DNA of 41,932 bases from an uncultured Clostridia bacterium (GCA_934130025.1 CAKOXG010000008.1:1-41932), one strand, 5' to 3'; positions 17,498 to 26,595 are shown, counted from the first letter of the stretch. The notes: generated by a model not told the origin, from the letters alone. Numbers and translations are program-made.

Positions 17498-18221
17498 ACT
17501 TACAATTGAATATGATGGGAAGTGTTATAATGGCTGGCAAAAACAGCCAGATAAATTAAACATTCAAGGCGAAATAGAAAAGGCAATTTATAATATAACA
17601 CAAGAGGAAGTTGATTTAATTGGGTCTGGAAGAACGGATGCAGGGGTTCATGCTCTAGGACAGGTGGCAAATTTTAAAACAAATTCTGCATTACCAATAG
17701 AAAAGCTTGCTTTAGCAATCAATTCTCAGCTTAAGAGCAGTATTATAATAAAAAAAGCTGAAGAAGTAGATGAAAGATTCCATAGCAGGTATACTGCCAA
17801 GCAAAAGACTTACAGATACATAATAAACAACTCTAAAACAGGAACAGCCATATATAGAAACTTAGAATACTGCTTCCCTGTAAAATTAAATGTGGAAAAA
17901 ATGGTGGAAGCGGCTAAATACTTTGAAGGCGAGCACGACTTTAAAGCATTCAAATCCAGTGGAACAAGTGGAAAAAATAGTGTAAGAACAATCTATAAAG
18001 CTGAAGTAAGGCAAGATGGAGAAAGAATAATAATAGAGCTTACAGGAAATGGATTCTTATACAATATGGTAAGGATAATTTCTGGAACACTGTTAGATGT
18101 TGGTTTAGGAAAAATAGAACCAAATGAAATTCCAGATATAATAGAAAAAAAAGACAGAACCAAAGCAGGAAAAACACTTCCTGCACATGGATTATACCTT
18201 GTGAAAGTGCAGTATAAATAA
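17484..18221 (+). CDS. truA: tRNA pseudouridine(38-40) synthase TruA
   Basis: TruA isomerises uridines 38-40 in the anticodon stem-loop. The catalytic motif GSGRTD52AGVHALGQ is intact. YDGKCYNGWQKQP at the N-terminus and GNGFLYNMVRIISGTLLDVG near 190-210 are classic TruA sequences. Length 245 is normal. It begins inside the 3' end of cdaA (14-base overlap), with an AAGAGGAAAG site inside that gene, which indicates translational coupling. Confidence 0.95.
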   Translation: MRNIKLTIEYDGKCYNGWQKQPDKLNIQGEIEKAIYNITQEEVDLIGSGRTDAGVHALGQVANFKTNSALPIEKLALAINSQLKSSIIIKKAEEVDERFHSRYTAKQKTYRYIINNSKTGTAIYRNLEYCFPVKLNVEKMVEAAKYFEGEHDFKAFKSSGTSGKNSVRTIYKAEVRQDGERIIIELTGNGFLYNMVRIISGTLLDVGLGKIEPNEIPDIIEKKDRTKAGKTLPAHGLYLVKVQYK

Positions 18222-18291
18222 GTATAGGTAACTAATTATTCTAATAACTCATATTATATATAAAGAATAACATAAAAGGAGTTAGTATGAT

Positions 18292-18723
18292 ATGAACTTA
18301 TTATTGTTTTTAGTTGCAATTCCAATTGCTGTAATAATATTTTCTGTTGCTTTTCAAAAATTACTTAAAAGTCCATTATTGGTAGCACTAATATTCTTCG
18401 CAATATTTTTGATAGTTGCCTTTGTAATATCTGATTTAACTTTTATTGTATATGGTATAATATATGCACTATTAGCATACATTACTGCCGCATTAATTTG
18501 CCTAATATACAAATTAAGGTGTGGAAACGGAATAGTGCTTAATAATGTAACTGCAAATAGAATAGCTGCAAGGCAGCTAGAAGCTACAACAGTTGATGCA
18601 GAAAATGTAAATGCAGATACTGTTTCTGCTGATAGAATAATAAATAGAAGAACAGAAAATGAAAGTGGTAGCTGTTGCTGCAATTCAAATAGGTACTATG
18701 GTGGAAGGTATTATAGAAGATGA
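18292..18723 (+). CDS. Membrane protein with hydrophilic repeat and cysteine-rich tail
   Basis: A 143-residue protein I do not firmly recognise. The hydrophobic N-terminal half predicts three helices (about 2-22, 28-48, 52-75), loosely like small DUF2651-type proteins. Residues 85-120 carry a degenerate five-to-six-residue repeat rich in A, N, T, D and V (NNVTANRIAA, ATTVDAENVNADTVSADRI), which could form a beta-helix-like turn set. The tail is GSCCCNSNRYYGGRYYRR, a Cys/Tyr/Gly/Arg cluster recalling spore-coat peptides. AAAGGAG lies upstream. It stands alone between truA and a terminator. Function is unknown. Confidence 0.65.
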   Translation: MNLLLFLVAIPIAVIIFSVAFQKLLKSPLLVALIFFAIFLIVAFVISDLTFIVYGIIYALLAYITAALICLIYKLRCGNGIVLNNVTANRIAARQLEATTVDAENVNADTVSADRIINRRTENESGSCCCNSNRYYGGRYYRR

Positions 18724-18761
18724 TTATTACAATTATATTACAGAAACATTAAACTTAGATT

Positions 18762-18800
18762 ACAACATGAAATTATTATTGTATTTCATGTTGTTTTGTT
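18762..18800 (+). terminator. Terminator before the pilus locus
   Basis: ACAACATGAAAT (18762-18773) and ATTTCATGTTGT (18783-18794) form a perfect 12-bp stem with a 9-base loop, followed by TTTGTTG. It separates the preceding gene from the pilus cluster. Confidence 0.8.
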
Positions 18801-18860
18801 GTAAAATTATATAAGTATATATAAGTCATTTGATGACGATTTATTAGGGAGGAAAAAAAT

Positions 18861-19766
18861 ATGGCTTCAAATCCAATGCAAAGAAAATCAAGGAATTCAT
18901 TTATATTAGGCGTTTTAATTACAGTTTTAATTATGGGAGCATTAGCTGCAGTACTACTTCTAAAAATTAAAAATATGCAGGATAGTGAAAACGAAAGACT
19001 TGCAAATTTAATAAAAGTGTATGCACTAAAAGTAGATGTTAAATCTGGAGAACAAATTGATTCTAGTATGCTTACTCAGGTGGAAACTGATAAAAATGCA
19101 GCACCTACAGATGCTATAACTGGAGCATCATTAACAGAAACTTCTGTAGCAAAAATTGACCTTACAAAAGGATCAATACTTACTTCAGCCGTTGTTGCTG
19201 ATTCAGGAAACCCAATAACAGCAGATCTAAGATTGCAAGAGTACAATATGCTTAAACTTAATAGCCAAATAGCAAGCGATGATTTTATTGATATAAGATT
19301 AAGAATGCCAAATGGACAAGACTATATAGTTGTATCTAAGAAAAAAGTAGAAATACCACAAATATCTGGTATTGATTCTGAAAATACAATATGGGTAAAA
19401 TTGACAGAAGATGAAACTTTATCAATGAGCAATGCTATTGTGGAGGCTTATAAACTTGATGGTTCAGTACTTTATACTGCAAAATATGTTGAACCAGGAA
19501 CTCAAGAAAAAGCAACACCAACATATGTACCAAGTGCAGAAGTTGTAAACATGATAACTCAAAATCCAAACGTTGTTCAAGAAGCAAAAACAGCTATGTA
19601 TAACAGGTATCAACAATTTACATCAACAAGAAATAGCATAAACTCAGCACTTGGAACAGTAGATGCTGATGATGCAAAGAGCAGAGTATCTTCAGGTACA
19701 ACATCAGAAGTAACAAATGCACAAGAGCAAAGAAAATCTTACTTGGATGATCTAGCAGGTTATTAA
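18861..19766 (+). CDS. CpaB/RcpC-like SAF-domain protein of a Tad-like pilus
   Basis: A 301-residue protein with one membrane helix (about 14-35) and a SAF-like domain (about 48-115; VYALKVDVKSGEQIDSSML, then KGSILTSAVV), as in CpaB/RcpC pilus assembly proteins. The middle (about 118-205) is predicted beta-rich. The last 80 residues are Ser/Thr/Gln-rich and probably flexible. GGGAGG precedes the start. It is the first gene of the locus, 24 bases before the first ParA-like gene. In Gram-negative Tad systems this protein contacts the secretin; with no secretin here it likely works at the membrane-wall boundary. Confidence 0.8.
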   Translation: MASNPMQRKSRNSFILGVLITVLIMGALAAVLLLKIKNMQDSENERLANLIKVYALKVDVKSGEQIDSSMLTQVETDKNAAPTDAITGASLTETSVAKIDLTKGSILTSAVVADSGNPITADLRLQEYNMLKLNSQIASDDFIDIRLRMPNGQDYIVVSKKKVEIPQISGIDSENTIWVKLTEDETLSMSNAIVEAYKLDGSVLYTAKYVEPGTQEKATPTYVPSAEVVNMITQNPNVVQEAKTAMYNRYQQFTSTRNSINSALGTVDADDAKSRVSSGTTSEVTNAQEQRKSYLDDLAGY

Positions 19767-19790
19767 AATATAGAAAGAGGAAAATACTAA

Positions 19791-20486
19791 ATGGAGAGAA
19801 TAGGGTTTATAGGGACTTATGACAAAACAGATTTTATAATTTATGTTGCAAGAGTTTTAGTTGAACTTGGGAAAAAAGTATTAGTAATAGATTCAACTGT
19901 GAATCAAAAAGCCAAATATGTTGTTCCAGCTATAAACCCTACAGTATCTTATGTTACTGAATATGAAGGAATAGATGTAGCTGTTGGGTTTAAAGATTAT
20001 AGTGGAATAAAAAGATATTTAGGAATGCCTGAATCTGCGATGCTTACATATGATTACATATTGCTTGATATAGATAATCCTAACCTTTTGGAGGATTTTG
20101 ATATTTATGCTTTTAATCGTAATTATTTTGTTACATCTCCAGATTTATTCGCGTTAAAGAAGGGGCTTGAGGTTCTTAGTGGAATAAAGCTGCCACTAGA
20201 ATTAACAAAAATTTATTTTACAAATAATATGACAGAAGCAGAAGATGAGTATGTGAATTATTTATCATTGGGATACAAAATAAAATGGAACGCTGAGAAA
20301 ATATATTTCCCAATGCAGACCAGTGACATGGATATAATAGTTCAAAACCAGAGATTGGCAAAAATCAAGTTCAAAGGTCTTAGTTCAGAATATAAAGAGG
20401 CTTTAATTGGACTTGTAGAAGAAATAGACAATAATAATTCATCAAATATAAAAAGAGTATTTAGACAGTTGGAAAAAGGTGTGTAA
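19791..20486 (+). CDS. TadZ/CpaE-like ParA-fold protein lacking a P-loop (first copy)
   Basis: A 231-residue ParA/MinD-fold protein. The first strand and loop read RIGFIGTYDKTDFIIYVARVL where ParA proteins have KGGxGKT, so the nucleotide-binding lysines are missing. The following strand KKVLVIDST and the Walker-B-like YDYILLDIDN are kept, which supports the fold. TadZ/CpaE proteins place the pilus machine at a cell site, and divergent members without the ATP motif are known in the family. The gene is 21 bases before a second protein of the same kind. Why two non-canonical copies exist is unclear; a heterodimer is one possibility. Confidence 0.75.
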   Translation: MERIGFIGTYDKTDFIIYVARVLVELGKKVLVIDSTVNQKAKYVVPAINPTVSYVTEYEGIDVAVGFKDYSGIKRYLGMPESAMLTYDYILLDIDNPNLLEDFDIYAFNRNYFVTSPDLFALKKGLEVLSGIKLPLELTKIYFTNNMTEAEDEYVNYLSLGYKIKWNAEKIYFPMQTSDMDIIVQNQRLAKIKFKGLSSEYKEALIGLVEEIDNNNSSNIKRVFRQLEKGV

Positions 20487-20519
20487 TACTAACAAAGCAA
20501 GAAAGGAATGAATCTTAAG

Positions 20520-21377
20520 ATGGCAGTTGTATCTTTTTGGAGTAATTGTAATGAAAAAGAAACAGGACAAACGTTATCATCTGTTGCAGTTGCTGTAAAT
20601 ATGGCAATTGAACACAATTATAAAATTTTGCTCATTTCAACAGGCTACAGAGATAAAACAGTGGAAAGATGTTTTTGGCCGGAAGATAGAGGCACAGAAG
20701 TTGCTTCTATTCTTGGAATGAGAAATCTTAACTCTATGGGTGGAGTAAATAACGGAATAGAAGGTTTAGTAAAAATACTACAAAGCAATAGAACATCAAG
20801 TAACATAGTTTCGGACTATGTAAAGGTTGTTTTTAGAGGTAATAGATTAGATATTCTACCAGCACCTACTACAGAAAATTACGAAGAATATAATGAAATT
20901 GCAAATTATTATCCTAAATTATTAGAAATAGCAGATAGGGAATATGATTTAATATTCATTGATATAGACAGAAAGATGAATATTCAGGCTCAAAAAGAGA
21001 TACTAAATAAATCAAATGCCATAGTATTTACAATGAAACAAGGATTAGATGACTTGCAAAGAGTTTCAGAATTAAGAGAAAAAGATGAAATCTTAAGTGG
21101 AAACAATGTAATATATCTTATAGGAAAATATGATAAATTTTCAAAATATAACATTAAAAATATTGCAAGAGAATTTAAAGGAAGAACAATGGTTTCTGCA
21201 ATATCTTATAACACATTATTTGGAGAAGCTACTACTGAAGGAAAAGTGGCAGACTTTTTCTTAAAATACAGGAGCGTAACAGATCCAACTGACAGGAATA
21301 TGAAATTTATGGAAGAAGCAAATAATACATGCCAAAATATTATAAGCAAACTTCAGGAAATTAGAATGAGAATGTAA
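20520..21377 (+). CDS. TadZ/CpaE-like ParA-fold protein lacking a P-loop (second copy)
   Basis: About 285 residues. The ParA-like order is visible: AVVSFWSN, a loop CNEKETGQTLSSVAVAVNMA where KGGxGKT is expected (the invariant lysine is Q), KILLIST, and YDLIFIDIDR as Walker B. Compared with the 19791 copy, the loop length is ParA-like, so the loss of the lysine is the main change. ATG 20520 is preferred because AGAAAGGA lies 12 bases before it; an ATG at 20508 touches that site. It sits 28 bases before the ATPase gene. Confidence 0.75.
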   Translation: MAVVSFWSNCNEKETGQTLSSVAVAVNMAIEHNYKILLISTGYRDKTVERCFWPEDRGTEVASILGMRNLNSMGGVNNGIEGLVKILQSNRTSSNIVSDYVKVVFRGNRLDILPAPTTENYEEYNEIANYYPKLLEIADREYDLIFIDIDRKMNIQAQKEILNKSNAIVFTMKQGLDDLQRVSELREKDEILSGNNVIYLIGKYDKFSKYNIKNIAREFKGRTMVSAISYNTLFGEATTEGKVADFFLKYRSVTDPTDRNMKFMEEANNTCQNIISKLQEIRMRM

Positions 21378-21405
21378 GAACCTTAAATTGAGGAGGTAAC
21401 AAAAA

Positions 21406-23316
21406 ATGAATATAGCTAACCTAATATTAACAGTAATTGTTATAGCTGTAGCTTTTGCAATAGTTCGTAGGTTTATTCAAAAAAGACAAAATGAAGAAGC
21501 AGATGAACAAATGAAAGTAGATGACAGAACCTATACTTTGGAAGTTATGAAGGAATTTGTCAAGAGAAGATTAGATGAAATTACAAAGATTAACCTTTAT
21601 GATATAGGTCTTTCTGAGGAAGAATTAAAAAGAAGAAAAAATAAAAAATATGAATTAAAAAAAGCTTTAAAGGGTTGTACATATGGAGATATAAATGATA
21701 AGAAATATGTTAAGGAACTAATATATGACTTACTTTATAACGAATATGGAGTTGATGAAACAAATATATCAAAAGCCATTCCTTTTGATGTTCCATCACT
21801 TTTAACAGCACAGGATAAATTTGATATAATATTATACATGTATAAATCTGAATTTGGATATGAAGCTCTTGGCGAAATAATAAAAAAATATGATTTGGCA
21901 GAATTAAAATATGTTGAAGGTGATTCAAAGCCATCATATGTAATAACGCCTGAGGAAATAGACAAAATTTATGAGCAGGAAAATTTTGCACTAACATTCC
22001 AAGATAAATTGAATATAGTAGTTCAAAGAATTTATCAACATTATAAAGGATACAGTTCAATAGATGAAATAAGAGATATGAATGTTGATGGCATTTCAGG
22101 TGGTGTTTCTGGACTTCCAGAGAGCTTCTTAAACCAGGTATCCCAAATAAGTCAGGATTATTTAGGTCAAATTGCAGAACACAAAGTTCCACGTGCTTGT
22201 GACAGTATCTGGATAATGTTCCAAGGTAAATCTATCCGTTTAGCTTTCCTTTCATTTGGAACAGAAGCAGAGCTAAAAAGAGTTTGCCAGAACATTTATA
22301 AATACAATAATCCAGGACAATTATCAGATACAAATGGTTATAAAATAAATGAAATGAAAGATGGTTCACGTGTTGTTGTTGTTAGACCAAGCATGTCTGA
22401 AACTTGGGCTTTCTTCGTAAGAAAATTCGATGTTAAGCGTTCAACATTAGAGCAATGGTTTAAGCATGAGCCAGGTGCAGATGAATCAATAGAATTATTA
22501 AAATATTTAGTTAAGGGAGCTAGAATTACATCCATTACTGGTGAGCAGGGTTGTGGTAAAACAACATTGCTTATGGGTATGATAGAAAACATATACGAAA
22601 CAATGAACCTTCGTATTACAGAAACCGCATTTGAGCTTCACTTAAGAAAAATATATCCAACAAGAAACATATTATCAATGCGTGAAACAGAAACAATTTC
22701 TGGACAGCAATGTTTGGATGTTCAAAAGAAAACTGATGGTTCAGTTAACATTATAGGTGAGGTTGCAACTGACCCGGTAGCATCTTGGATGATTCAATCA
22801 GCACAGGTTGCTTCTAAATTTACATTATTTACTCACCATGCTAAAACATTTCCAGATTTAGTAACAGCACTTCGTAACTCAATGCTTCGTGCAGGAGTAT
22901 TCTCAAATGAAAGAATAGCAGAACAACAGGTAGTTCAAGTTCTTAACTTTGATGTTCACCTAGCAAAAGACTTTAGAGGAAAGAGATATGTTGAAAGAAT
23001 TACAGAGTGTATTCCAGTTGAAGAAAAAAATGAATATACATATGACTATAGAAAAGAAAAAACAATGGAAGGCAAGCTGAATAAGTTTATGGATAATGCA
23101 ACAATGTATTTTTCGAAAACAACCAATAAAGAACTTTATCAATACAGAAATATACTAGAATATCATGACGGACAATATATTGTAACAAACCCAATATCTG
23201 AAAAGAACATAAAAGAAATGATTAACAACATGGACGATACAGATTCAAATGATTTCAAAAATTTTGTTAAAACCCATTGGAATATTGATGCAAGAAGAGA
23301 TTCAGATGTTGATTAA
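21406..23316 (+). CDS. CpaF/TadA-like secretion ATPase with N-terminal membrane helix
   Basis: The motor of the Tad-like machine, a VirB11/CpaF-type ATPase. Residues 1-22 form a membrane helix (NLILTVIVIAVAFAIVRRF), which normal CpaF lacks. Residues 40-200 are a charged helical region. The ATPase core has Walker A GEQGCGKT (about 379-386), ISGQQCLDVQKKTDGS, a Walker-B-like INIIGEV region (NIIGEVATDP) and a His-box-like FTHHAKTFPDLVTALR. AGGAGGT precedes the start. Arginine codons include about nine CGT, mostly at 22190-22900, whereas the rest of the window uses AGA almost throughout. Confidence 0.88.
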   Translation: MNIANLILTVIVIAVAFAIVRRFIQKRQNEEADEQMKVDDRTYTLEVMKEFVKRRLDEITKINLYDIGLSEEELKRRKNKKYELKKALKGCTYGDINDKKYVKELIYDLLYNEYGVDETNISKAIPFDVPSLLTAQDKFDIILYMYKSEFGYEALGEIIKKYDLAELKYVEGDSKPSYVITPEEIDKIYEQENFALTFQDKLNIVVQRIYQHYKGYSSIDEIRDMNVDGISGGVSGLPESFLNQVSQISQDYLGQIAEHKVPRACDSIWIMFQGKSIRLAFLSFGTEAELKRVCQNIYKYNNPGQLSDTNGYKINEMKDGSRVVVVRPSMSETWAFFVRKFDVKRSTLEQWFKHEPGADESIELLKYLVKGARITSITGEQGCGKTTLLMGMIENIYETMNLRITETAFELHLRKIYPTRNILSMRETETISGQQCLDVQKKTDGSVNIIGEVATDPVASWMIQSAQVASKFTLFTHHAKTFPDLVTALRNSMLRAGVFSNERIAEQQVVQVLNFDVHLAKDFRGKRYVERITECIPVEEKNEYTYDYRKEKTMEGKLNKFMDNATMYFSKTTNKELYQYRNILEYHDGQYIVTNPISEKNIKEMINNMDDTDSNDFKNFVKTHWNIDARRDSDVD

Positions 23317-23355
23317 TAGAGCAAAGTTAAAGATAAGGAGGTGCTAAAAAATTAC

Positions 23356-25431
23356 ATGAATAGTAACCTAATGTTGTACATGCTTGCCGGAGTTGGAGTA
23401 CTTTTTGTAATAATTGTAATAGCTTATATAATTTTAAGTAAGAAGCTGAAATCTTCTGATACAATGCAAATAAGGCAATTAAGGCAGGGAACAAAAGAGA
23501 ATAAATTCTCTATGGAAATACTATACCAAAAATTGTATGTTATTTATATAAAATTAGCATTTTTGAAGAGATATGTATTTAAAATAAGAAGAAGACTTGA
23601 AATTATAAATATAGATGATGAGTATTTAACAAGAAAACAAACATCACAAATATTAACAAGAGCACTAGCTATAATAGTACCAGTGACGATAGTAATAATA
23701 CTTATAACAAGAGCAAACTGGCTTTTAATGTGCATATTGCTTATATTTGAGTTATTCATGATTGACACGTTAGTTGATGGAATGGTTGATAAAATAGATA
23801 ATCAATTGTTAGTTCAACAGGTTGATTTCTTTGCTGAAATTAGGCATGCTTACCATGAATATAACATGGTTGAGGAAGCAATATACCAGGTAGCACAAGG
23901 TGATAGTGCACCAGAAATGTCCAGACAAGCAGAAAAAATATATGAGATATTAATTTCCGATGACCCAGAAAGTGAATTGGAAAAATACTATGATATAGCA
24001 CCAAATAGCTATTTAAAGGAATTTGCGGGAATTTCATACCTAACAAAAGAATTTGGAGATAGAACAGTTGAGAAAACCTCATTATATTTAAAAAACCTAA
24101 ATAATATAAGCCAAGAAATGCAGCTTGAAATATTAAAAAGAGACAAGCTTAACTATGTTTTCCAAAGTTTATCTGTAATATCAATTGTGCCATTATTAGC
24201 ATTAGAGCCAATAAAAAATTGGTCAGTATCGCAGTTCAACTTTACTAAATCGTTTTACTATGGAAAAAATGGTATGATTGCTCAAATTTTGATAGTAATA
24301 CTTACATTTATATGCTATATATTAACCAGAAAATTAAAAGATAATGGATCAACTAAAATAGACACAAGGCCTGAACACCCTTGGGAAGAAAAATTATATA
24401 ATGTGCCTATAATTAATAATTTTGTAAAAATGTTTATTCCAAAAGAAGGCACAAAAGAGAGAAGAAAAATAAAGAACCTGATAAAAGATTCTGCTTCAAA
24501 AGATAAAATTGAATGGATATATGTAAAAAGATTAATGCTTACTATAATCACATTTATAGCTTCTTTATTCATATTTACTCAATTACATAGAATTCAAATA
24601 AATTACATATACACTCAACCAACATCAACATATGATATTGTTGGTGAAATGTCTGGTAAAGACTTAAAAGCAGCAGAAGAACTTACAAAGATTGATAACA
24701 AATTCCTAGACCAATTTAAAGGAAAAACAGACACAAAACAAGAAGATATTGAAAAAGCAATGAGAAAATCTAAAGAATATCAGGATAGTAGTTCTGACGA
24801 TATAAAGACAGCAGCTGAAAGAGTTCTTAAAAAATTAAGACAAATTAATAGCGAATATTTAAGCTGGTTTGAAATGCTTTTAGCAATGGTTTTTGCAGTA
24901 ATCGGATATAACCTTCCTATATGGCTACTATTCTTCCAAGCAAAAATGAGGCAAATTGAAATGGAAGATGAGGTAATGCAGTTCCAAACAATCATACTAA
25001 TGTTAATGAGAATAGAGAGAGTTAATGTAGAAATGATTTTGGAATGGCTTGAAAGATACTCAAATATATTTAGAGAACCAATTTCAAGATGTGTAAACAA
25101 CTATGAATCAGGACCTTGGGAAGCCCTAGAGGCAATGAAAGATGAAGTAAATTACAAAGAATTCATTCGTATAATTGAAAGCTTACAAGCAGCAGTTGAA
25201 AGAATTCCTATTGCAGAGGCATTTGATGAACTTGATTCTGAAAGAGATTACTACCAGGAAAAGAGAAAGGAATCAAATGCAAGGTTAATCTCAAAAAAGG
25301 GAATGATAGGAAAGGTAATTGGCTTCGCACCGATGGTTACGTTATTTGTAGGGTATTTAATTATACCATTGGTTGTAATAGGATTAACAAGTATGTCAAC
25401 ATCATTTAATACAATGGCATCAATGAAATAA
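23356..25431 (+). CDS. TadB-TadC-like tandem inner-membrane platform protein
   Basis: About 691 residues, roughly twice the size of TadB or TadC. Hydrophobic helices lie at about 4-28, 105-135, 270-290, 305-327, 390-412, 510-532 and 660-690. Helical cytoplasmic segments between them (QVDFFAEIRHAYHEYNMVEE in the first half; MEDEVMQFQTIILMLMRIER and ALEAMKDEVNYKEFIRIIES in the second) look like two T2SF-type domains, so I read this as a fusion of the two platform subunits. A hydrophilic loop of about 95 residues (about 412-505) between helices five and six is unusual and may face outward. The ORF is open from GTG 23341, but that overlaps the AAGGAGG site; ATG 23356 is likelier. Confidence 0.75.
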   Translation: MNSNLMLYMLAGVGVLFVIIVIAYIILSKKLKSSDTMQIRQLRQGTKENKFSMEILYQKLYVIYIKLAFLKRYVFKIRRRLEIINIDDEYLTRKQTSQILTRALAIIVPVTIVIILITRANWLLMCILLIFELFMIDTLVDGMVDKIDNQLLVQQVDFFAEIRHAYHEYNMVEEAIYQVAQGDSAPEMSRQAEKIYEILISDDPESELEKYYDIAPNSYLKEFAGISYLTKEFGDRTVEKTSLYLKNLNNISQEMQLEILKRDKLNYVFQSLSVISIVPLLALEPIKNWSVSQFNFTKSFYYGKNGMIAQILIVILTFICYILTRKLKDNGSTKIDTRPEHPWEEKLYNVPIINNFVKMFIPKEGTKERRKIKNLIKDSASKDKIEWIYVKRLMLTIITFIASLFIFTQLHRIQINYIYTQPTSTYDIVGEMSGKDLKAAEELTKIDNKFLDQFKGKTDTKQEDIEKAMRKSKEYQDSSSDDIKTAAERVLKKLRQINSEYLSWFEMLLAMVFAVIGYNLPIWLLFFQAKMRQIEMEDEVMQFQTIILMLMRIERVNVEMILEWLERYSNIFREPISRCVNNYESGPWEALEAMKDEVNYKEFIRIIESLQAAVERIPIAEAFDELDSERDYYQEKRKESNARLISKKGMIGKVIGFAPMVTLFVGYLIIPLVVIGLTSMSTSFNTMASMK

Positions 25432-25449
25432 GGCAAGGAGGTTAGATAA

Positions 25450-26079
25450 ATGGAAAATGCAGCAAAAGCATTAGAAATTGCATCAGGAGTATTAATTGCG
25501 TTAATGGTATTGGGGCTTGTTGTAATTGGATATAATAATATTTCTAAAGTAAAAAAAGAAGAATACAAAACAACAGAAATACAGCAAACAACTAATTTTA
25601 ATAATGAATATGAGTATTATAATAAAAACGGCCTATATGGAAGTGAACTTCTTTCATTAGCAAATAAAATGGACAATTACAATAAAAAATACCCTACATC
25701 AGAAGGATACCAAAATATAGAAATGAGTGCTAGCATAAAAAATGATGATGCACAATTCTTTAGAACTGGAAGTAGCTACTCTAGTAGCGATCTAACCTCA
25801 AAATATGCAGAATTATCAAAGAAAATAAGTAGCATGGCAAGTAAAAAAATAAAAGCAAACACAAATGAAACAAGAACAATTGCAGAATGGGCAAAACTTA
25901 GTGCCGGAACACTAAATAACCAGCTTTCAAGTAACGGTGTAGATGAGGTAAATAAATACAAAGATTTACTTGAAGAACAAACCGGGTTTGCAAGAAAAAC
26001 ATTTAAATGTACTAAAGTTGAATATGACAAGAGCAATGGAAGAATAACAAAAATGATGTTTGAAGATACATCAAAATAA
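25450..26079 (+). CDS. Leaderless pilin-like protein A (209 aa)
   Basis: Starts MENAAKALEIASGVLIALMV, a hydrophobic helix directly at the N-terminus with no signal or prepilin leader. The soluble part has FNNEYEYYNKNGLYGSELL, SLANKMDNYNKKYP and a C-terminal F-K-C-x-K-V-E-Y...G-R-I...M-M-F-E strand pair shared with the next two genes. A helical Ser/Lys-rich insert (about 110-170) is unique to this copy. AAGGAGG precedes the start. It is probably a minor or structural pilus subunit; the family resemblance is what I can see, the role is inference. Confidence 0.72.
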   Translation: MENAAKALEIASGVLIALMVLGLVVIGYNNISKVKKEEYKTTEIQQTTNFNNEYEYYNKNGLYGSELLSLANKMDNYNKKYPTSEGYQNIEMSASIKNDDAQFFRTGSSYSSSDLTSKYAELSKKISSMASKKIKANTNETRTIAEWAKLSAGTLNNQLSSNGVDEVNKYKDLLEEQTGFARKTFKCTKVEYDKSNGRITKMMFEDTSK

Positions 26080-26097
26080 AGGAAGGGAGCTAAAATT

Positions 26098-26595
26098 ATG
26101 GGAAATGCAAGTAATGCTTTAATAATGGCAGCAACCATTCTAATAGGAGTGCTAATTATATCAGCTGGAGCTTTTCTGTTTAATCAGTTTGGTGAAAATT
26201 CGAAAACAATAAATGAAAGAATGGAACAAGCACAAAAAGACCAAATAAATGCCCAATTTGTAAAATTCGAGGGAGTTGAAACCTGTACAGCACATGATAT
26301 AGTAAGCGTAGCCAACCTTGCTAAAGAATATAACAAGAATAATGAACTTACAATTGCAAATTCAGGAGAATCAGGTTCATATTATATACAAGTAACAGTA
26401 AAAGCCTCAAATAGTGATAATTCAGTTGGAAAGCTTAGCAATTTTGAAGATGCAACACAAGAAAACTATCAAAATTTTATGAAAAAATATTCGCTTACAA
26501 ATGATAATAATCAATTAAGATTTACATGTAAGAGCGTTACAATAAATGATAAAACAGGGTATGTTTCGAACATTGTATTCGAACAAAATAATTAA
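26098..26595 (+). CDS. Leaderless pilin-like protein B (165 aa)
   Basis: Starts MGNASNALIMAATILIGVLI, again a leaderless N-terminal helix with the N-A-x-x-A-L pattern. The soluble domain has FVKFEGVETCTAHDIVSVAN, a run with YYIQVTVKAS, and the C-terminal FTC-K-S-V-T...G-Y-V-S-N-I-V-F-E strand pair. Two cysteines (in ETCTAHD and FTCKS) could form a disulfide. It is 18 bases after protein A with a GGAAGGGAG site, so the two are co-translated in sequence. Probable pilus subunit. Confidence 0.72.
   Translation: MGNASNALIMAATILIGVLIISAGAFLFNQFGENSKTINERMEQAQKDQINAQFVKFEGVETCTAHDIVSVANLAKEYNKNNELTIANSGESGSYYIQVTVKASNSDNSVGKLSNFEDATQENYQNFMKKYSLTNDNNQLRFTCKSVTINDKTGYVSNIVFEQNN

Noticed and set aside
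21710..22192. 160-codon minus-strand frame inside the ATPase gene
   Set aside because: Leu/His-rich shadow translation without a ribosome site.
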